A stretch of DNA of 64,000 bases from Streptomyces sp. ALI-76-A (GTDB lineage Bacteria > Actinomycetota > Actinomycetes > Streptomycetales > Streptomycetaceae), in contig NZ_JASVWB010000002.1 in NCBI RefSeq assembly GCF_030287445.1, positions 620,001 through 684,000 of the forward strand, written 5' to 3'. The stretch's first letter is position 1, and each line of letters starts with the position of its first letter. The translations under genes and the position numbers were made by a program. The notes beneath the pieces were generated by a model. That model saw only the letters and a program-made list of their open reading frames with translations, had not been told where the DNA came from and did not search any database. Shown here piece by piece: positions 49,846-58,195 of the stretch.

Positions 49846-50319
49846 GTGGTGGAACTGGTGGTGCTGGTGGGACTCCAGGCATCCGGTAAGTCCACGTTCT
49901 GGGAGCGGTGTCTGCGGGACGGCCATGTACGGGTGAGCAAGGACCTCTTCCCGCGCTCGGCCCGGCACAAGCAGGCCCGGCAGATGCGGCTGGTCGAGGA
50001 GGCCCTGGCCGCGGGCCGTTCCGTGACGGTGGACAACACCAACCCCTCGCCCGAGGAGTGGCGTCCGCTGGTGGCCGCGGCCCGCGCGCACGGCGCCGCC
50101 GTCACCGCGTACTGGTTCCCACCGGACCTGGCGGGCACGCTGCGCCGCAACGCCGGGCGCACGGGCCGCGCCCGCGTGCCCGACGTCGGCATCCATGCCA
50201 CGCTGCGGCGGCTGCGCCGGCCTACGCCCGCCGACGGTTTCGACGCCGTGTACGACGTACGGTTCGACGGGCGTGGCGGCTTCGAGGTACGGCCGGCGGA
50301 CGGCTCACCCGGCTCTTGA
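49846..50319 (+). CDS. AAA/P-loop kinase (polynucleotide-kinase-like)
   Basis: The 157-residue product starts VVELVVLVGLQASGKSTFWE. The Walker A motif is GLQASGKST, the core includes RQMRLVEEALAAGRSVTVDN and NTNPSPEEWRPLVAAARAHG with the conserved T4-kinase-like V-DNTN, and RKN-type residues follow (FPPDLAGTLRRNAGRTGRAR). This is the pattern of AAA_33/Pnkp-like small kinases. The substrate may be a nucleic-acid end, nucleotide or small metabolite. GTG 49846 is used; an upstream in-frame ATG at 49591 has a better ribosome-binding site but poorer coding character. Confidence 0.8.
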   Translation: MVELVVLVGLQASGKSTFWERCLRDGHVRVSKDLFPRSARHKQARQMRLVEEALAAGRSVTVDNTNPSPEEWRPLVAAARAHGAAVTAYWFPPDLAGTLRRNAGRTGRARVPDVGIHATLRRLRRPTPADGFDAVYDVRFDGRGGFEVRPADGSPGS

Positions 50320-50391
50320 GGAACTGGGCTCCCGCGGGACTGGTTGTGTCGGTGTGTCGCGGCTCCCGGCTCCTGAGAGGCCGGCGTGTCG

Positions 50392-51663
50392 TCACACGGC
50401 CGTCAGCACGCGCTCACTCGGCACCCGTACGTCCCGAACGGCGAAGCCGCTGCGCACCCGCGCCGGGATCCGCCGCAGGGAGATCCGCAGGTCCTGGTCG
50501 GGGACGGTGTAGTCGAGTCCGGCCAGGCGGAACGCGAGGGTTTCCAACAGCCCGATGGTGAGACCCTCACCGGGGCAACGGTGGCCGGTGCGCGGCTCGC
50601 CACCGCCCTGCGGGATCAGTTCGTCCCGCTCGACCGCGTGTTCCAGGAACCGCTCCGGGCGGAAGACGTACGGGTCGCCCCACAGCTTCTCGTCGTGGTT
50701 CTGCCCGAAGACGTCGAGCAGCACCATCCCGCCGGCCGGCACCGAGATGCCCTGCCAGGTCAGGTCCCGTACGGCGAGGCCGCCGAGGAACGGGGCGAAC
50801 GGGTAGAAGCGGCGCACCTCGTGCACGAACGCGGCGGTGTAGGCGGTGTCGCCGCCCCGCAGTCGTTCGCGCTGGTTCGGCTGTAGGTGCAGCGCGTGTG
50901 CCGTGTAGGCGACGAACCAGCAGACGGCGACGGTGGGCCGGATGACGTTCAGCAGCTCGACGGCGGCCGTGTGCGGGTGCAGCAGTTCGCCGTCGGCCTC
51001 GCGGTGCCGGCACGCGGCGGCGAGCACCGACTCCTCGGGGGCGTCGACGCGGCCCGAGCGGACGTCCTCGACCAGCCGGGTGAAGCGCTCCTCCTGCCGG
51101 CTGCGGGCGCGCCGGGCCCGCCAGTGCCGTGGCCCGGCGGTGGCGAAGCCGTCGACCATGGCGACCAGGTCCCGGGCCAGAAGCTCCGGCTCCCCGGCGT
51201 CCTCGTCGAGCGGAACGCCCGCCCAGCGGCACACACCGCGGGTGAGCACCACGGAGGCCGCGTCGAACAGCACGACTTCTTCGGCCCCGCTCCACTCCCG
51301 TACCGCCTCGTCCCAGACGGGGACGACATGTTCGACGAGGCCGGCGATCCGGTCGGCGTGCAGCAACGGCAGGAAGAACTCCTTGCGGGCGCGGTGGGCG
51401 CCCCTGTCGAGGGTGTGAACGGCGTCGTGGCCGAACAGGGTGCTCAGCACGGGCCCCGGAAGGGCGCCGCCGCGGCGCACGTTCTCCTCGTCGTAGAAGA
51501 ACCGCACCGCCTCGGGGCCGCGCACGGCCAGCGCGGGCTTGCCCATCACGCGGGTGCGCGCCACGCCGTCGGGGTGCTCGCGCAACAGGCCGGGCAGCCA
51601 GCTGTAGCCCTGGGCGAGAGCGGGCAGGGAACGATCGATCACGGGCGAACTCCGTACGTCCAT
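50392..51663 (-). CDS. CYP152-like cytochrome P450 (fatty-acid peroxygenase type)
   Basis: The 423-residue protein has the heme signature GGGEPRTGHRCPGEG with Cys363 as thiolate. In place of the acid-alcohol pair of ordinary P450s its I-helix reads ELLNVIRPTVAVCWFVAYTA, the Arg-Pro form seen in CYP152 enzymes that use H2O2 and the substrate carboxylate. His83 in DAVHTLDRG aligns with the position I recall as His85 of OleT, which favours decarboxylation to terminal alkenes, instead of Gln as in P450BSbeta. The enzyme should act on fatty acids in the cytoplasm without a redox partner. No other fatty-acid gene is adjacent. Confidence 0.88.
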   Translation of the reverse strand: MDVRSSPVIDRSLPALAQGYSWLPGLLREHPDGVARTRVMGKPALAVRGPEAVRFFYDEENVRRGGALPGPVLSTLFGHDAVHTLDRGAHRARKEFFLPLLHADRIAGLVEHVVPVWDEAVREWSGAEEVVLFDAASVVLTRGVCRWAGVPLDEDAGEPELLARDLVAMVDGFATAGPRHWRARRARSRQEERFTRLVEDVRSGRVDAPEESVLAAACRHREADGELLHPHTAAVELLNVIRPTVAVCWFVAYTAHALHLQPNQRERLRGGDTAYTAAFVHEVRRFYPFAPFLGGLAVRDLTWQGISVPAGGMVLLDVFGQNHDEKLWGDPYVFRPERFLEHAVERDELIPQGGGEPRTGHRCPGEGLTIGLLETLAFRLAGLDYTVPDQDLRISLRRIPARVRSGFAVRDVRVPSERVLTAV

Positions 51664-51937
51664 GGCCGCCCAGTGCCCACGCTCACGGCTGGGACACGTG
51701 CGGGCGGTTCACAAGGCTGGGTCAGGTGGTCAAGGGTGCGCGGCGGCTCGTGCTGCTCGGCGGTCAGGTTCTTGAAGCCGAGTGCCGGGGGCCTGGGGGC
51801 CGGGGCGAGTGCCTCGCACGCCCCCGCCTCGGACTCGTCGCTCCCCTGGGATCGGTGCTGCGGCGTGCCCCCGGGCCCGCGCCCGCGTCACGGTGGTGCC
51901 GGACGGTCGGTGCGGGCCTGGGGCGTGGTGGTCCGTC

Positions 51938-52354
51938 TCAGTCGGTGGAGAGGGCCTGGACCAGGTCGCCGACCTTGGGGTCGGGCAGGGAGCGGGCGAC
52001 ATCGGCCTGGGCGACCATGCCGACCAGGTCGTGTCCGTCGATCACCGGCAGGCGGCGCACCTTGTGCTCGGACATGGTGCGCAGGATCTCCTCCACGTCG
52101 TCGTCGGCGCCGATGGTGACGGCTTCGCCCTGGGCGAGCTCACCGGCCTGACAGGAAGCGGGGTCCTTGCCCGCCCCGAGGACCTTCACCACGATGTCCC
52201 GGTCGGTCAGCATGCCCTTGAGCTTGTTGTCGGTGCCGCAGATCGGCAGGGCGCCGACACCGAGGTCCTTCATCTTGCGAGCGGCCTCCAGCACCGTCTC
52301 CTCGGCGCCGATGCACTCGGTCCCGCCGGTCATGATGTCCCGCGCCTTCGTCAT
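51938..52354 (-). CDS. Two-CBS-domain protein
   Basis: The 138-residue protein starts MTKARDIMTGGTECIGAEET after AGGAAAGGAAACGCG. It is two CBS motifs: ARKMKDLGVGALPICGTDNK with MLTDRDIVVKV, and ILRTMSEHKVRRLPVIDGHD with VGMVAQADVARS. Bateman modules bind adenine nucleotides and regulate partners according to energy state. Stand-alone CBS proteins of this type are numerous in Streptomyces and often lie among stress genes. No partner is adjacent. Confidence 0.92.
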   Translation of the reverse strand: MTKARDIMTGGTECIGAEETVLEAARKMKDLGVGALPICGTDNKLKGMLTDRDIVVKVLGAGKDPASCQAGELAQGEAVTIGADDDVEEILRTMSEHKVRRLPVIDGHDLVGMVAQADVARSLPDPKVGDLVQALSTD

Positions 52355-52632
52355 CGCGTTTCCTTTCCTGGCGTTTTCTGGCGTTGCGTGCCGCGCCCAG
52401 GCACCCGTGCGAGGGCCGGGGCGGACACGCGCTCGGTGGATGTGGCATGTGTTCCCAGACAGCACGGGCCATAACGGAACGGTTCGCGGCTGCTCCCGAC
52501 AGCCCACCGGCCCGCGCGAACCGGTGCGGAGCACAGCCGAGGCCATGCACGGATTCTTCACATCCGGGGGTCGATGACCCGGGGCGGCACGGGCACCCGG
52601 CAACGGCTGTCTGCCGTGAGGGAGCCCGAACC

Positions 52633-52830
52633 GTGGTCATCGTTGCGTGCCTGCTGCTGCCGAGCGTGGGCGTGATGCTGTACGGCATGATCCTCGTCGA
52701 GGACTGGCTGGCGCGCACCTCCCAGCCGCCCCGTCATGCCCGCGCCCGGCACCTGCGCCTGATCCAGGGCGGCGGGCAGGGGTCCGGCGCGCATGCGCGG
52801 ACCGGCCGGCGGGGTGCCGACGCCGCCTGA
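52633..52830 (+). CDS. Small single-pass membrane protein
   Basis: The 65-residue frame starts with GTG and reads VVIVACLLLPSVGVMLYGMI, one transmembrane helix near the N terminus, followed by a basic cytoplasmic tail ending GAHARTGRRGADAA. GAGGGAG precedes the GTG by nine bases. Codon use is typical. The gene stands alone between a CBS gene and a STAS gene, both on the other strand, and no function is known. Confidence 0.6.
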   Translation: MVIVACLLLPSVGVMLYGMILVEDWLARTSQPPRHARARHLRLIQGGGQGSGAHARTGRRGADAA

Positions 52831-53056
52831 TCGCGCGCTGATCGCACCCGGGTCACGCCCATCCGCCCATCCGCCCATCCGCCCGGCCGACCGGGCAGCA
52901 GCCGGGCACTGGCGAGCATGCGGCTGTGCCACCACGACCGGTACGGCCATCGGGAACGCGACGGCCGCCATGGCGGCCGGAACCGCGCACGCGCCGTATG
53001 ACGGCGGCACCGCGCAGGGACCCCGGCGGGCACTGGTGTGCGCGACCACCAGGACG

Positions 53057-53428
53057 TCAGTCGCGGAAGCTGTCCAGCGTCGGATGGCTGGGCAGCACCT
53101 GGTCCGTGCCGGTCAGCGCCAGCATGTGCCGCACGCGTTCGCTGGGTGCGATCAGCGCCAGGTGGGCGCCGGTGCTCCTGGCCGTGCGGTAGGCCCCGAT
53201 CAGGCAGGTCAGGCCGGTGGAGTCCATGAACGTGACGCCGGACAGGTCGGCGAGCACGGTATGGCCCCTCGCGCGCAGGAGTGGCTGCAGAGCGTCGGAG
53301 AGGCGCACGGCGGTGCGTACGTCGAGGGCGCCCGTGGCCGTCACGAGGGAGCGGTCGGCGGCCAGAGCGCGGACGTGCACCTCCAGCGTGTTCTGCCGGT
53401 CCTGGGAGGCGGGCCGGTCGGTGCTCAT
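53057..53428 (-). CDS. STAS-domain anti-sigma factor antagonist
   Basis: The 123-residue protein is one STAS domain: SLVTATGALDVRTAVRLSDA, then VLADLSGVTFMDSTGLTCLI with the phosphorylatable Ser/Thr in DSTG, and LTGTDQVLPSHPTL. It lies 25 bases downstream of a SpoIIE-type phosphatase gene in the same transcription unit, which would dephosphorylate it. The unit is preceded by a SigB-type motif, so it may form part of a feedback loop on a sigma factor encoded outside the window. Confidence 0.92.
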   Translation of the reverse strand: MSTDRPASQDRQNTLEVHVRALAADRSLVTATGALDVRTAVRLSDALQPLLRARGHTVLADLSGVTFMDSTGLTCLIGAYRTARSTGAHLALIAPSERVRHMLALTGTDQVLPSHPTLDSFRD

Positions 53429-53453
53429 CTCCGCTCCTGTCCGTCGGGGCCGC

Positions 53454-54674
53454 TCACGGGGTCAGTCTCCGCTGATGGCCGGCGCGCCACTCGGTGAGCA
53501 GGACGGTGGCGTCGTCGTCGAGCTTGCCGTCGTGGTGTTCCAGCACGGCGGCCATGAGCCGGCGCAGCGTCTCGTGCAGGGTGTGCTCTCCGGAGTGGTG
53601 ACGCAGGATGAAGTCGGTGAACCGCTCCCGGCCGAACTGCGTGCCCTGGGCGTCGCGGGCCTCGACGACGCCGTCGGTGTACAGCAACAGCCGGTCTCCG
53701 GGCTCCAGTGGCTCGCTGCGTTCGATGACCGGCAGGCCGAGTTCCGCGCCCATGGGGCCGGCCGGTGGGCAGACCAGCTCGGTGGTCCACCGATTGCGGC
53801 GCAGCAGGATCGGCAGATGGTGGCCGCGGTTGATCCAGGTGAGCCGTCCGGTCTTCATGTCGAGGTCGGCGAGGATCCCGGTGACGTACCGGCTGGTTCC
53901 GAACTGCTGGACCAGGGTGTCCTCCACCTGCCGGCTGGTCTCGGTCAGCGACGCGCCCTGGCGGCGGGCGTTACGGCAGGCGGCCACGGCGACGTTGGCC
54001 GTGATCCCGGCGGTGGTGTCATGGCCCATGGCGTCGAAGACACCCAGGTGGAGTGTGCTGCCGGCCACGGCGTAGTCGAAGGCGTCCCCGCCGATCTCGT
54101 AGGCGGGCTCCATCACGGCGCCCACGGTGGCGCCGTGTCCGGCGTAGGCGGGCGGCGGGGTGAGGTTCCACTGCATCTCGGCGGCCACGTTCATCGGCTC
54201 GGTGCGCACCAGACGGGCGTAGGAGTCGCTGAAGGACCGCTTGCTGAGCAGCAGCAGGGCCGTCATCGACGCCAGATCACGCAGCGCCTGACGCATCGGT
54301 TCCTCGTCGGCGTCGGTGTCGCCCCGCAGCACGCCCAGCCGCTCCACGCCGTCGGTGATCGCCACCCACCACCGCCAACCGCACGCACGATCACCCGTTT
54401 TGATCTGCTCGGCGAGCAGGTCCACCCGCTGGTAGGCCTGGCCGGGCAGGCTGCCCTGCACGGTGAACTCCTGTCCGCCGGCGCCCGCGTCCAGCCCTTC
54501 GCCGGTGAGCTGGCGCAGCACCGTCTCACGAAGGTCGACGATGAAGACAGCCGTGTCCCGCACACCCACCGCGGCGGCATGTTCGGCGATCATCCTGGGC
54601 AGTTGTTCCAGCGTGCCGATGTGGCTGGCTTGCATCAGCCGGATCAGCGACGCCGCCCCGACCCTCTCCGTCAT
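53454..54674 (-). CDS. GAF-like plus SpoIIE (PP2C) phosphatase
   Basis: The 406-residue protein starts MTERVGAASLIRLMQASHIG after GAGGGGTGTGCGGC. Residues 1-165 are a degenerate GAF-like sensory part with TAVFIVDLRETVLRQLTGEG. Residues 180-400 are the phosphatase: EIGGDAFDYAVAGSTL, GVFDAMGHDTTAGITANVAV, INRGHHLPILLRR, RLLLYTDGVVEARD and DDDATVLLTEW. The metal-binding aspartates are present. It should act on STAS proteins, most directly the one encoded next. The sensed signal is unknown. Confidence 0.92.
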   Translation of the reverse strand: MTERVGAASLIRLMQASHIGTLEQLPRMIAEHAAAVGVRDTAVFIVDLRETVLRQLTGEGLDAGAGGQEFTVQGSLPGQAYQRVDLLAEQIKTGDRACGWRWWVAITDGVERLGVLRGDTDADEEPMRQALRDLASMTALLLLSKRSFSDSYARLVRTEPMNVAAEMQWNLTPPPAYAGHGATVGAVMEPAYEIGGDAFDYAVAGSTLHLGVFDAMGHDTTAGITANVAVAACRNARRQGASLTETSRQVEDTLVQQFGTSRYVTGILADLDMKTGRLTWINRGHHLPILLRRNRWTTELVCPPAGPMGAELGLPVIERSEPLEPGDRLLLYTDGVVEARDAQGTQFGRERFTDFILRHHSGEHTLHETLRRLMAAVLEHHDGKLDDDATVLLTEWRAGHQRRLTP

Positions 54675-54781
54675 GCCGCACACCCCTCACCCGGCGGTCC
54701 CGCACACCGCCGCTCCCGGGCACGACGGCACGCCTCACGGACGGTCGACCAAGCCGGGCCCCCACCCGGCCGCTGTAGCGC

Positions 54782-54806
54782 GTACCCGTCCTCACGCATC
54801 ACACGC
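54782..54806 (-). promoter_or_regulatory. SigB-type promoter motif GCGT-N15-GGGTAC
   Basis: On the minus strand GCGT (54806-54803) and GGGTAC (54787-54782) are 15 bases apart, about 100 bases upstream of the phosphatase-STAS operon. Confidence 0.52.
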
Positions 54807-54984
54807 GCTCCGGCGGCGGACCGGGCCCCGGCCGGCGAAGGCACCGTTCGGGGTCCGTCCGTACGGCGTCCTGTTGCTCCAGCCGTGTGGCCGTGCTGCT
54901 TTTTCCCGTGAACCCGCTGGTGTTCCCGGCATCGGGGGGAGACGGCTGACCTAACGGTCACAGCTCAGGAAGCGGGCGGATCGC

Positions 54985-55122
54985 ATGGACGAGGCTGCTC
55001 CGCAGGACAGCCCGCTGGCGCACGAGGAGCTGATCAAGGTTTCGGCGGCCTATGAAGTCGTTCCCGGCGACATCGCCCAGGGGTGCGAGATGGCCCGTAC
55101 GTTCCTGGTGCGTCAGGGGTGA
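54985..55122 (+). CDS. Possible 45-residue protein overlapping the SPFH gene end
   Basis: The frame MDEAAPQDSPLAHEELIKVS continues to TFLVRQG and a TGA. It is helical and soluble, with AGGAAGCGGGCGG upstream of the ATG. Codon third positions fit Streptomyces less strictly than in longer genes but better than in shadows. Ten bases of its 3' end overlap the end of the convergent SPFH gene. Family and function unknown; it could be the N-terminal leftover of a longer gene. Confidence 0.4.
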   Translation: MDEAAPQDSPLAHEELIKVSAAYEVVPGDIAQGCEMARTFLVRQG

Positions 55123-56225
55123 CGCGCGGGCGACGGGTCCTCCGGCACGGCTGCTTCCAGGATGTCCGGTGGGGGTGAACCGCCGTCGGCGAGGGGGCGG
55201 GCCGGGAGGTCGCCGGTGGCGAAGCCGTCGGCCTTGGCCGCGTCGGCGACGGCCTCTGCGGCGGCCTCCTCGGCCCGCGCCGCGTCGTCGGCGGCCTTGG
55301 TGGCCCGCTCGTCGTCCGAGGGCTTCTCGCGGGTGGCCGGTGACTGGGGCAGCACCTCGCTGAAGGCGCGGGACACACCCTGGAGGGCCGAGGTCATCTC
55401 ACTGGGGATCACCCAGAAGGTGCTGCCCGGGCCCTGCGCGAGCTGGGGCAGCATCTGGAGGTACTGGTAGGCGAGCAGCTTGGGGTCGGGGTCGTTGCGG
55501 TGCACGGCCTGGAACACCTCGTCGATGGCCCGGGACTGGCCCTCCGCCTGGAGGATCGCGGCGGTTCGGTTGCCCTCCGCCCGGAGGACGGCGGCCTGCT
55601 TGTCGCCTTCCGCGGTGAGGATCTGCGACTGCCGCTGCCCCTCGGCTCCGAGGATCGCGGCCCGCTTGTCCCGCTCGGCCCGCATCTGCTTCTGCATCGC
55701 GTCCTTGATGGACTGCGGCGGGTCGATGGCCTTGATCTCCACCCGGTTGACCCTGAGCCCCCACTTGCCTGTGGCCTCGTCCAGCACACCGCGGAGCTGA
55801 CTGTTGATGGTGTCACGTGAGGTGAGGGTCTTCTCCAGGTCCATGGAACCCACGACGTTGCGCAGGGTGGTGACGGTGAGCTGTTCGACCGCCTGGAGGA
55901 AATTGGCGATCTCGTAGAAAGCCGCCCGGGGATCGGTCACCTGGAAGTACAGGACCGTGTCGATCTCGACGACCAGATTGTCCTCGGTGATCACCGGCTG
56001 CGGTTTGAAGGAGACCACTTGTTCCCGGAGGTCGATCACCGGATGAACGCGGTCGATATAGGGGATCACCAGGCTGAGGCCGGGTTTGAGTGTCCGGTGG
56101 TAACGGCCGAGCCGTTCGACATTCCGGGCGCGCGCCTGCGGCACGATGCGTACCGCCCGCACCACGGTGAACACCGCGATCAGCGCGACGATCAGACCGG
56201 CGATGAGGAACGCCGAAACTTCCAT
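55113..56225 (-). CDS. SPFH/band-7 membrane scaffold protein
   Basis: The 370-residue protein has one N-terminal helix (VSAFLIAGLIVALIAVFTVV). An SPFH domain follows (VPQARARNVERLGRYHRTLK; VVSFKPQPVITEDNLVVEID; DPRAAFYEIANFLQAVEQLT), then a long coiled coil with RAERDKRAAILGAEGQRQSQ and IDEVFQAVHRND, and an Ala/Glu-rich tail. It matches stomatin/paraslipin-like proteins that assemble membrane microdomains. The NfeD-type gene just upstream (three bases apart) is its usual partner. Together they are thought to organise membrane proteases or fluidity. Confidence 0.93.
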   Translation of the reverse strand: MEVSAFLIAGLIVALIAVFTVVRAVRIVPQARARNVERLGRYHRTLKPGLSLVIPYIDRVHPVIDLREQVVSFKPQPVITEDNLVVEIDTVLYFQVTDPRAAFYEIANFLQAVEQLTVTTLRNVVGSMDLEKTLTSRDTINSQLRGVLDEATGKWGLRVNRVEIKAIDPPQSIKDAMQKQMRAERDKRAAILGAEGQRQSQILTAEGDKQAAVLRAEGNRTAAILQAEGQSRAIDEVFQAVHRNDPDPKLLAYQYLQMLPQLAQGPGSTFWVIPSEMTSALQGVSRAFSEVLPQSPATREKPSDDERATKAADDAARAEEAAAEAVADAAKADGFATGDLPARPLADGGSPPPDILEAAVPEDPSPARHP

Positions 56226-56228
56226 GGT

Positions 56229-56660
56229 TCACTCCCGGGGGTAGACGAGTGCGGTCGTTCCGCTGATCTCCATGACGTCGACGGTCGTTCCCGGAGAAAT
56301 CACCAGCGTCTCGTCGTAGGCGCGGGCCGTCCATTCCTCCCCGTCGATCCGGACCCTGCCGCCCCGGCCCGTCACCTCGGAGACGACATAGGCCGCTTTG
56401 CCGACCAGCGCGTCCACGCCGAACCGCGCCACCTGGGGCTGCAGCACGTGACGCAGCGCGAGCGGACGCAGGAACAGCACGCTGGCGGTGGCGACGATGG
56501 TGAACACGACGAACTGCAGGGGCAGCGGCAGCCCGACCGCCGCGAATCCCGCCGTGACCAGTGCGGCCGCGCCCAGCATTCCGAGGGCGGCGGTGAGCGT
56601 GCAGATCTCCGCCACGACCAGCACCGCCGCGACGATCAACCAGATCAGCCATGGATCCAT
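56229..56660 (-). CDS. NfeD-like membrane protein
   Basis: The 143-residue protein starts MDPWLIWLIVAAVLVVAEIC after CAGGAGGGTCTCGGC. Two or three transmembrane helices (to VVFTIVATASVLFLRPLAL) precede a C-terminal OB fold (VGKAAYVVSEVTGRGGRVRI; VISPGTTVDVMEISG). This is the short form of NfeD, which pairs with SPFH proteins. It is the first gene of a two-gene operon and lies three bases before the SPFH gene. Confidence 0.93.
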   Translation of the reverse strand: MDPWLIWLIVAAVLVVAEICTLTAALGMLGAAALVTAGFAAVGLPLPLQFVVFTIVATASVLFLRPLALRHVLQPQVARFGVDALVGKAAYVVSEVTGRGGRVRIDGEEWTARAYDETLVISPGTTVDVMEISGTTALVYPRE

Positions 56661-56910
56661 GCCGAGACCCTCCTGACCGGTGCGGGTGCGCGAATGAACT
56701 GGACGATCACCCTCGGCCGCCGAGCGGGACAATCACGTATTCCCGAGAAATGAGATCCCGCCGGAAACCGGAAGAGCAGAGCCGTGCCGGCGAGACGACC
56801 CCCAGGGCGGCCGCGTCATCCCTTTGCGGTAATTTTACCCGCCACGAGAAAATAGGACCCTCCCGTGCGGGCGAAGCGTCAGGACGGTGCGCGTTTCCAG
56901 CGGGCCGGGT

Positions 56911-57497
56911 TCAGGAGGCGGACGGCCGTCCCAGAATGTCCGCGGTGATCTCGGACAGCGTCTGCCCCGTCCCGAACGCGCGGGCACGCATGAGGGCCAG
57001 GGCGTCATCAGGAGCCATCCCTCGGCGGGCGGCCAGCACGCCGATGGCGCGAAAGGTGTCGAACCAGTGGGCCCGGACGACCTCCGCGGGCTCCCAGCCG
57101 GGCTCCTCGTGTCCCTTGAGCAGCTTCGTGTGGACCGGCAGCAGAGCCTCCGCCACCGCGTCCGCCGCGTCCTGTCCCCGCGCCGCGTCCTCCTCGCTCA
57201 GCACGCGAGGACGGACGCCGAGCACGTCCAGTGTTCCGAGCACGTAGTCGCCGAAGTACAAGGGATACGCGTACACCGCCCTGACCTGCGGCAACTGCTC
57301 CCGCATAGTCGCGCCGAACAGCGGCCAGGGGGTCGGTTCCCCGTGCAGGTCGCGCACCACCACCATCTCGCCCTCGACCGCGGCGCTGACGCACGGGCCT
57401 TCGAGAACGGTGAACTGGATCTGTTCGAGCCGCAGTGCCCTGTCGTCGGAGGCGGCCAGCAGTTGGCGGGACGGCGTGTCGGTGAGCAGCGACAGTG
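56911..57497 (-). pseudogene. GAF-ANTAR regulator lacking its N terminus
   Basis: The frame reads TLSLLTDTPSRQLLAASDDR, QIQFTVLEGPCVSAAVEGEM and YAYPLYFGDYVLGTLDVLGV, a GAF domain. An ANTAR domain follows (residues from about WFDTFRAIGVLAARRGMAPD to LSEITADILGRPSA). The first part of the GAF domain is missing: at 57498 the frame meets a TGA and the remnant of a flavoprotein gene. An internal GTG/ATG at 57366 could still yield an ANTAR-only protein. Intact relatives sense a ligand and bind RNA to prevent termination. Confidence 0.65.
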
Positions 57498-57758
57498 TCG
57501 CTCACGCACCACGCGCCCCGGCAGGTGCGTCCTCAGTCGCACCGCGGGGTTGCCCCGGGCGACCAGCTCATCCGTCACCCCGAAGCCGGCGAGCGCCTCC
57601 AGCGTGCGGGGCTGGATACCGAGCGCGCGCGATTCGTGAACCCTGTCGAGGGAGCGGTCGACGATCCGGAAGGCAGCCCCGTAGCTGCTCAGTTGCGCGG
57701 CGAGCGCGAGCCCGGTGGGCCCCGCGCCGACCACGAGCACGTCCAAAGGCGGCGTCAT
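57498..57758 (-). pseudogene. N-terminal piece of an FAD-dependent monooxygenase
   Basis: From ATG 57758 the frame reads MTPPLDVLVVGAGPTGLALA, AQLSSYGAAFRIVDRSLD, ESRALGIQPRTLEALAGFGV and NPAVRLRTHLPGRVV. This is the FAD-binding GxGxxG region and the start of a PHBH-type aromatic hydroxylase. At 57498 it joins GAF-ANTAR sequence in another frame. About 80% of the flavoprotein is missing. TACCGT six bases before the ATG suggests its leaderless promoter survives. Confidence 0.7.
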
Positions 57759-57851
57759 GGATCCACGGTAGGGCTCGTCCCCCGCCCGCGATGGTCGTCG
57801 ACGAGGCCGGGGCGTCCGGCCATCGAGGGGACAGCCTGTCCGGCCGTCGAA

Positions 57852-57951
57852 GTGGTCGGGCTGCCCGGTCATCGAAGTGGCCGGGCTGCCCGGTCATCGG
57901 AGTGGTCGGGCTGCCCGGTCATCGGAGTGGCCGGGCTGCCCGGACCTCGAT
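57852..57951. repeat. Four-copy 25-bp minisatellite
   Basis: The unit GTGGTCGGGCTGCCCGGTCA plus TCGAA or TCGGA is repeated at 57852-57876, 57877-57901, 57902-57926 and 57927-57951, alternating GTGGTC and GTGGCC, with a diverged partial copy before it. It lies between the flavoprotein remnant and the RNase J gene. Confidence 0.88.
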
Positions 57952-58195
57952 CTCGCCGTCCCCATCGGTTTTCTGTCTCCGCCATCGATTCTCCGTCTCG
58001 GACGAAGCCAACCCCGGCGCGGACGATCTGGCCGGTAATGGCCTTGCCCATCGGGCTTCCGGGGCGGGACAGGGCAGCGCTCGGTGCTCCTGGTCACGAG
58101 ATGAGGTCAGACAGTCTCGGCGATACTCTGACAATCAGGACAAGAGAACGCCCAGGTAATGGATCACTGGTGAACCTCTCCGGTAGCGTCAAGGT

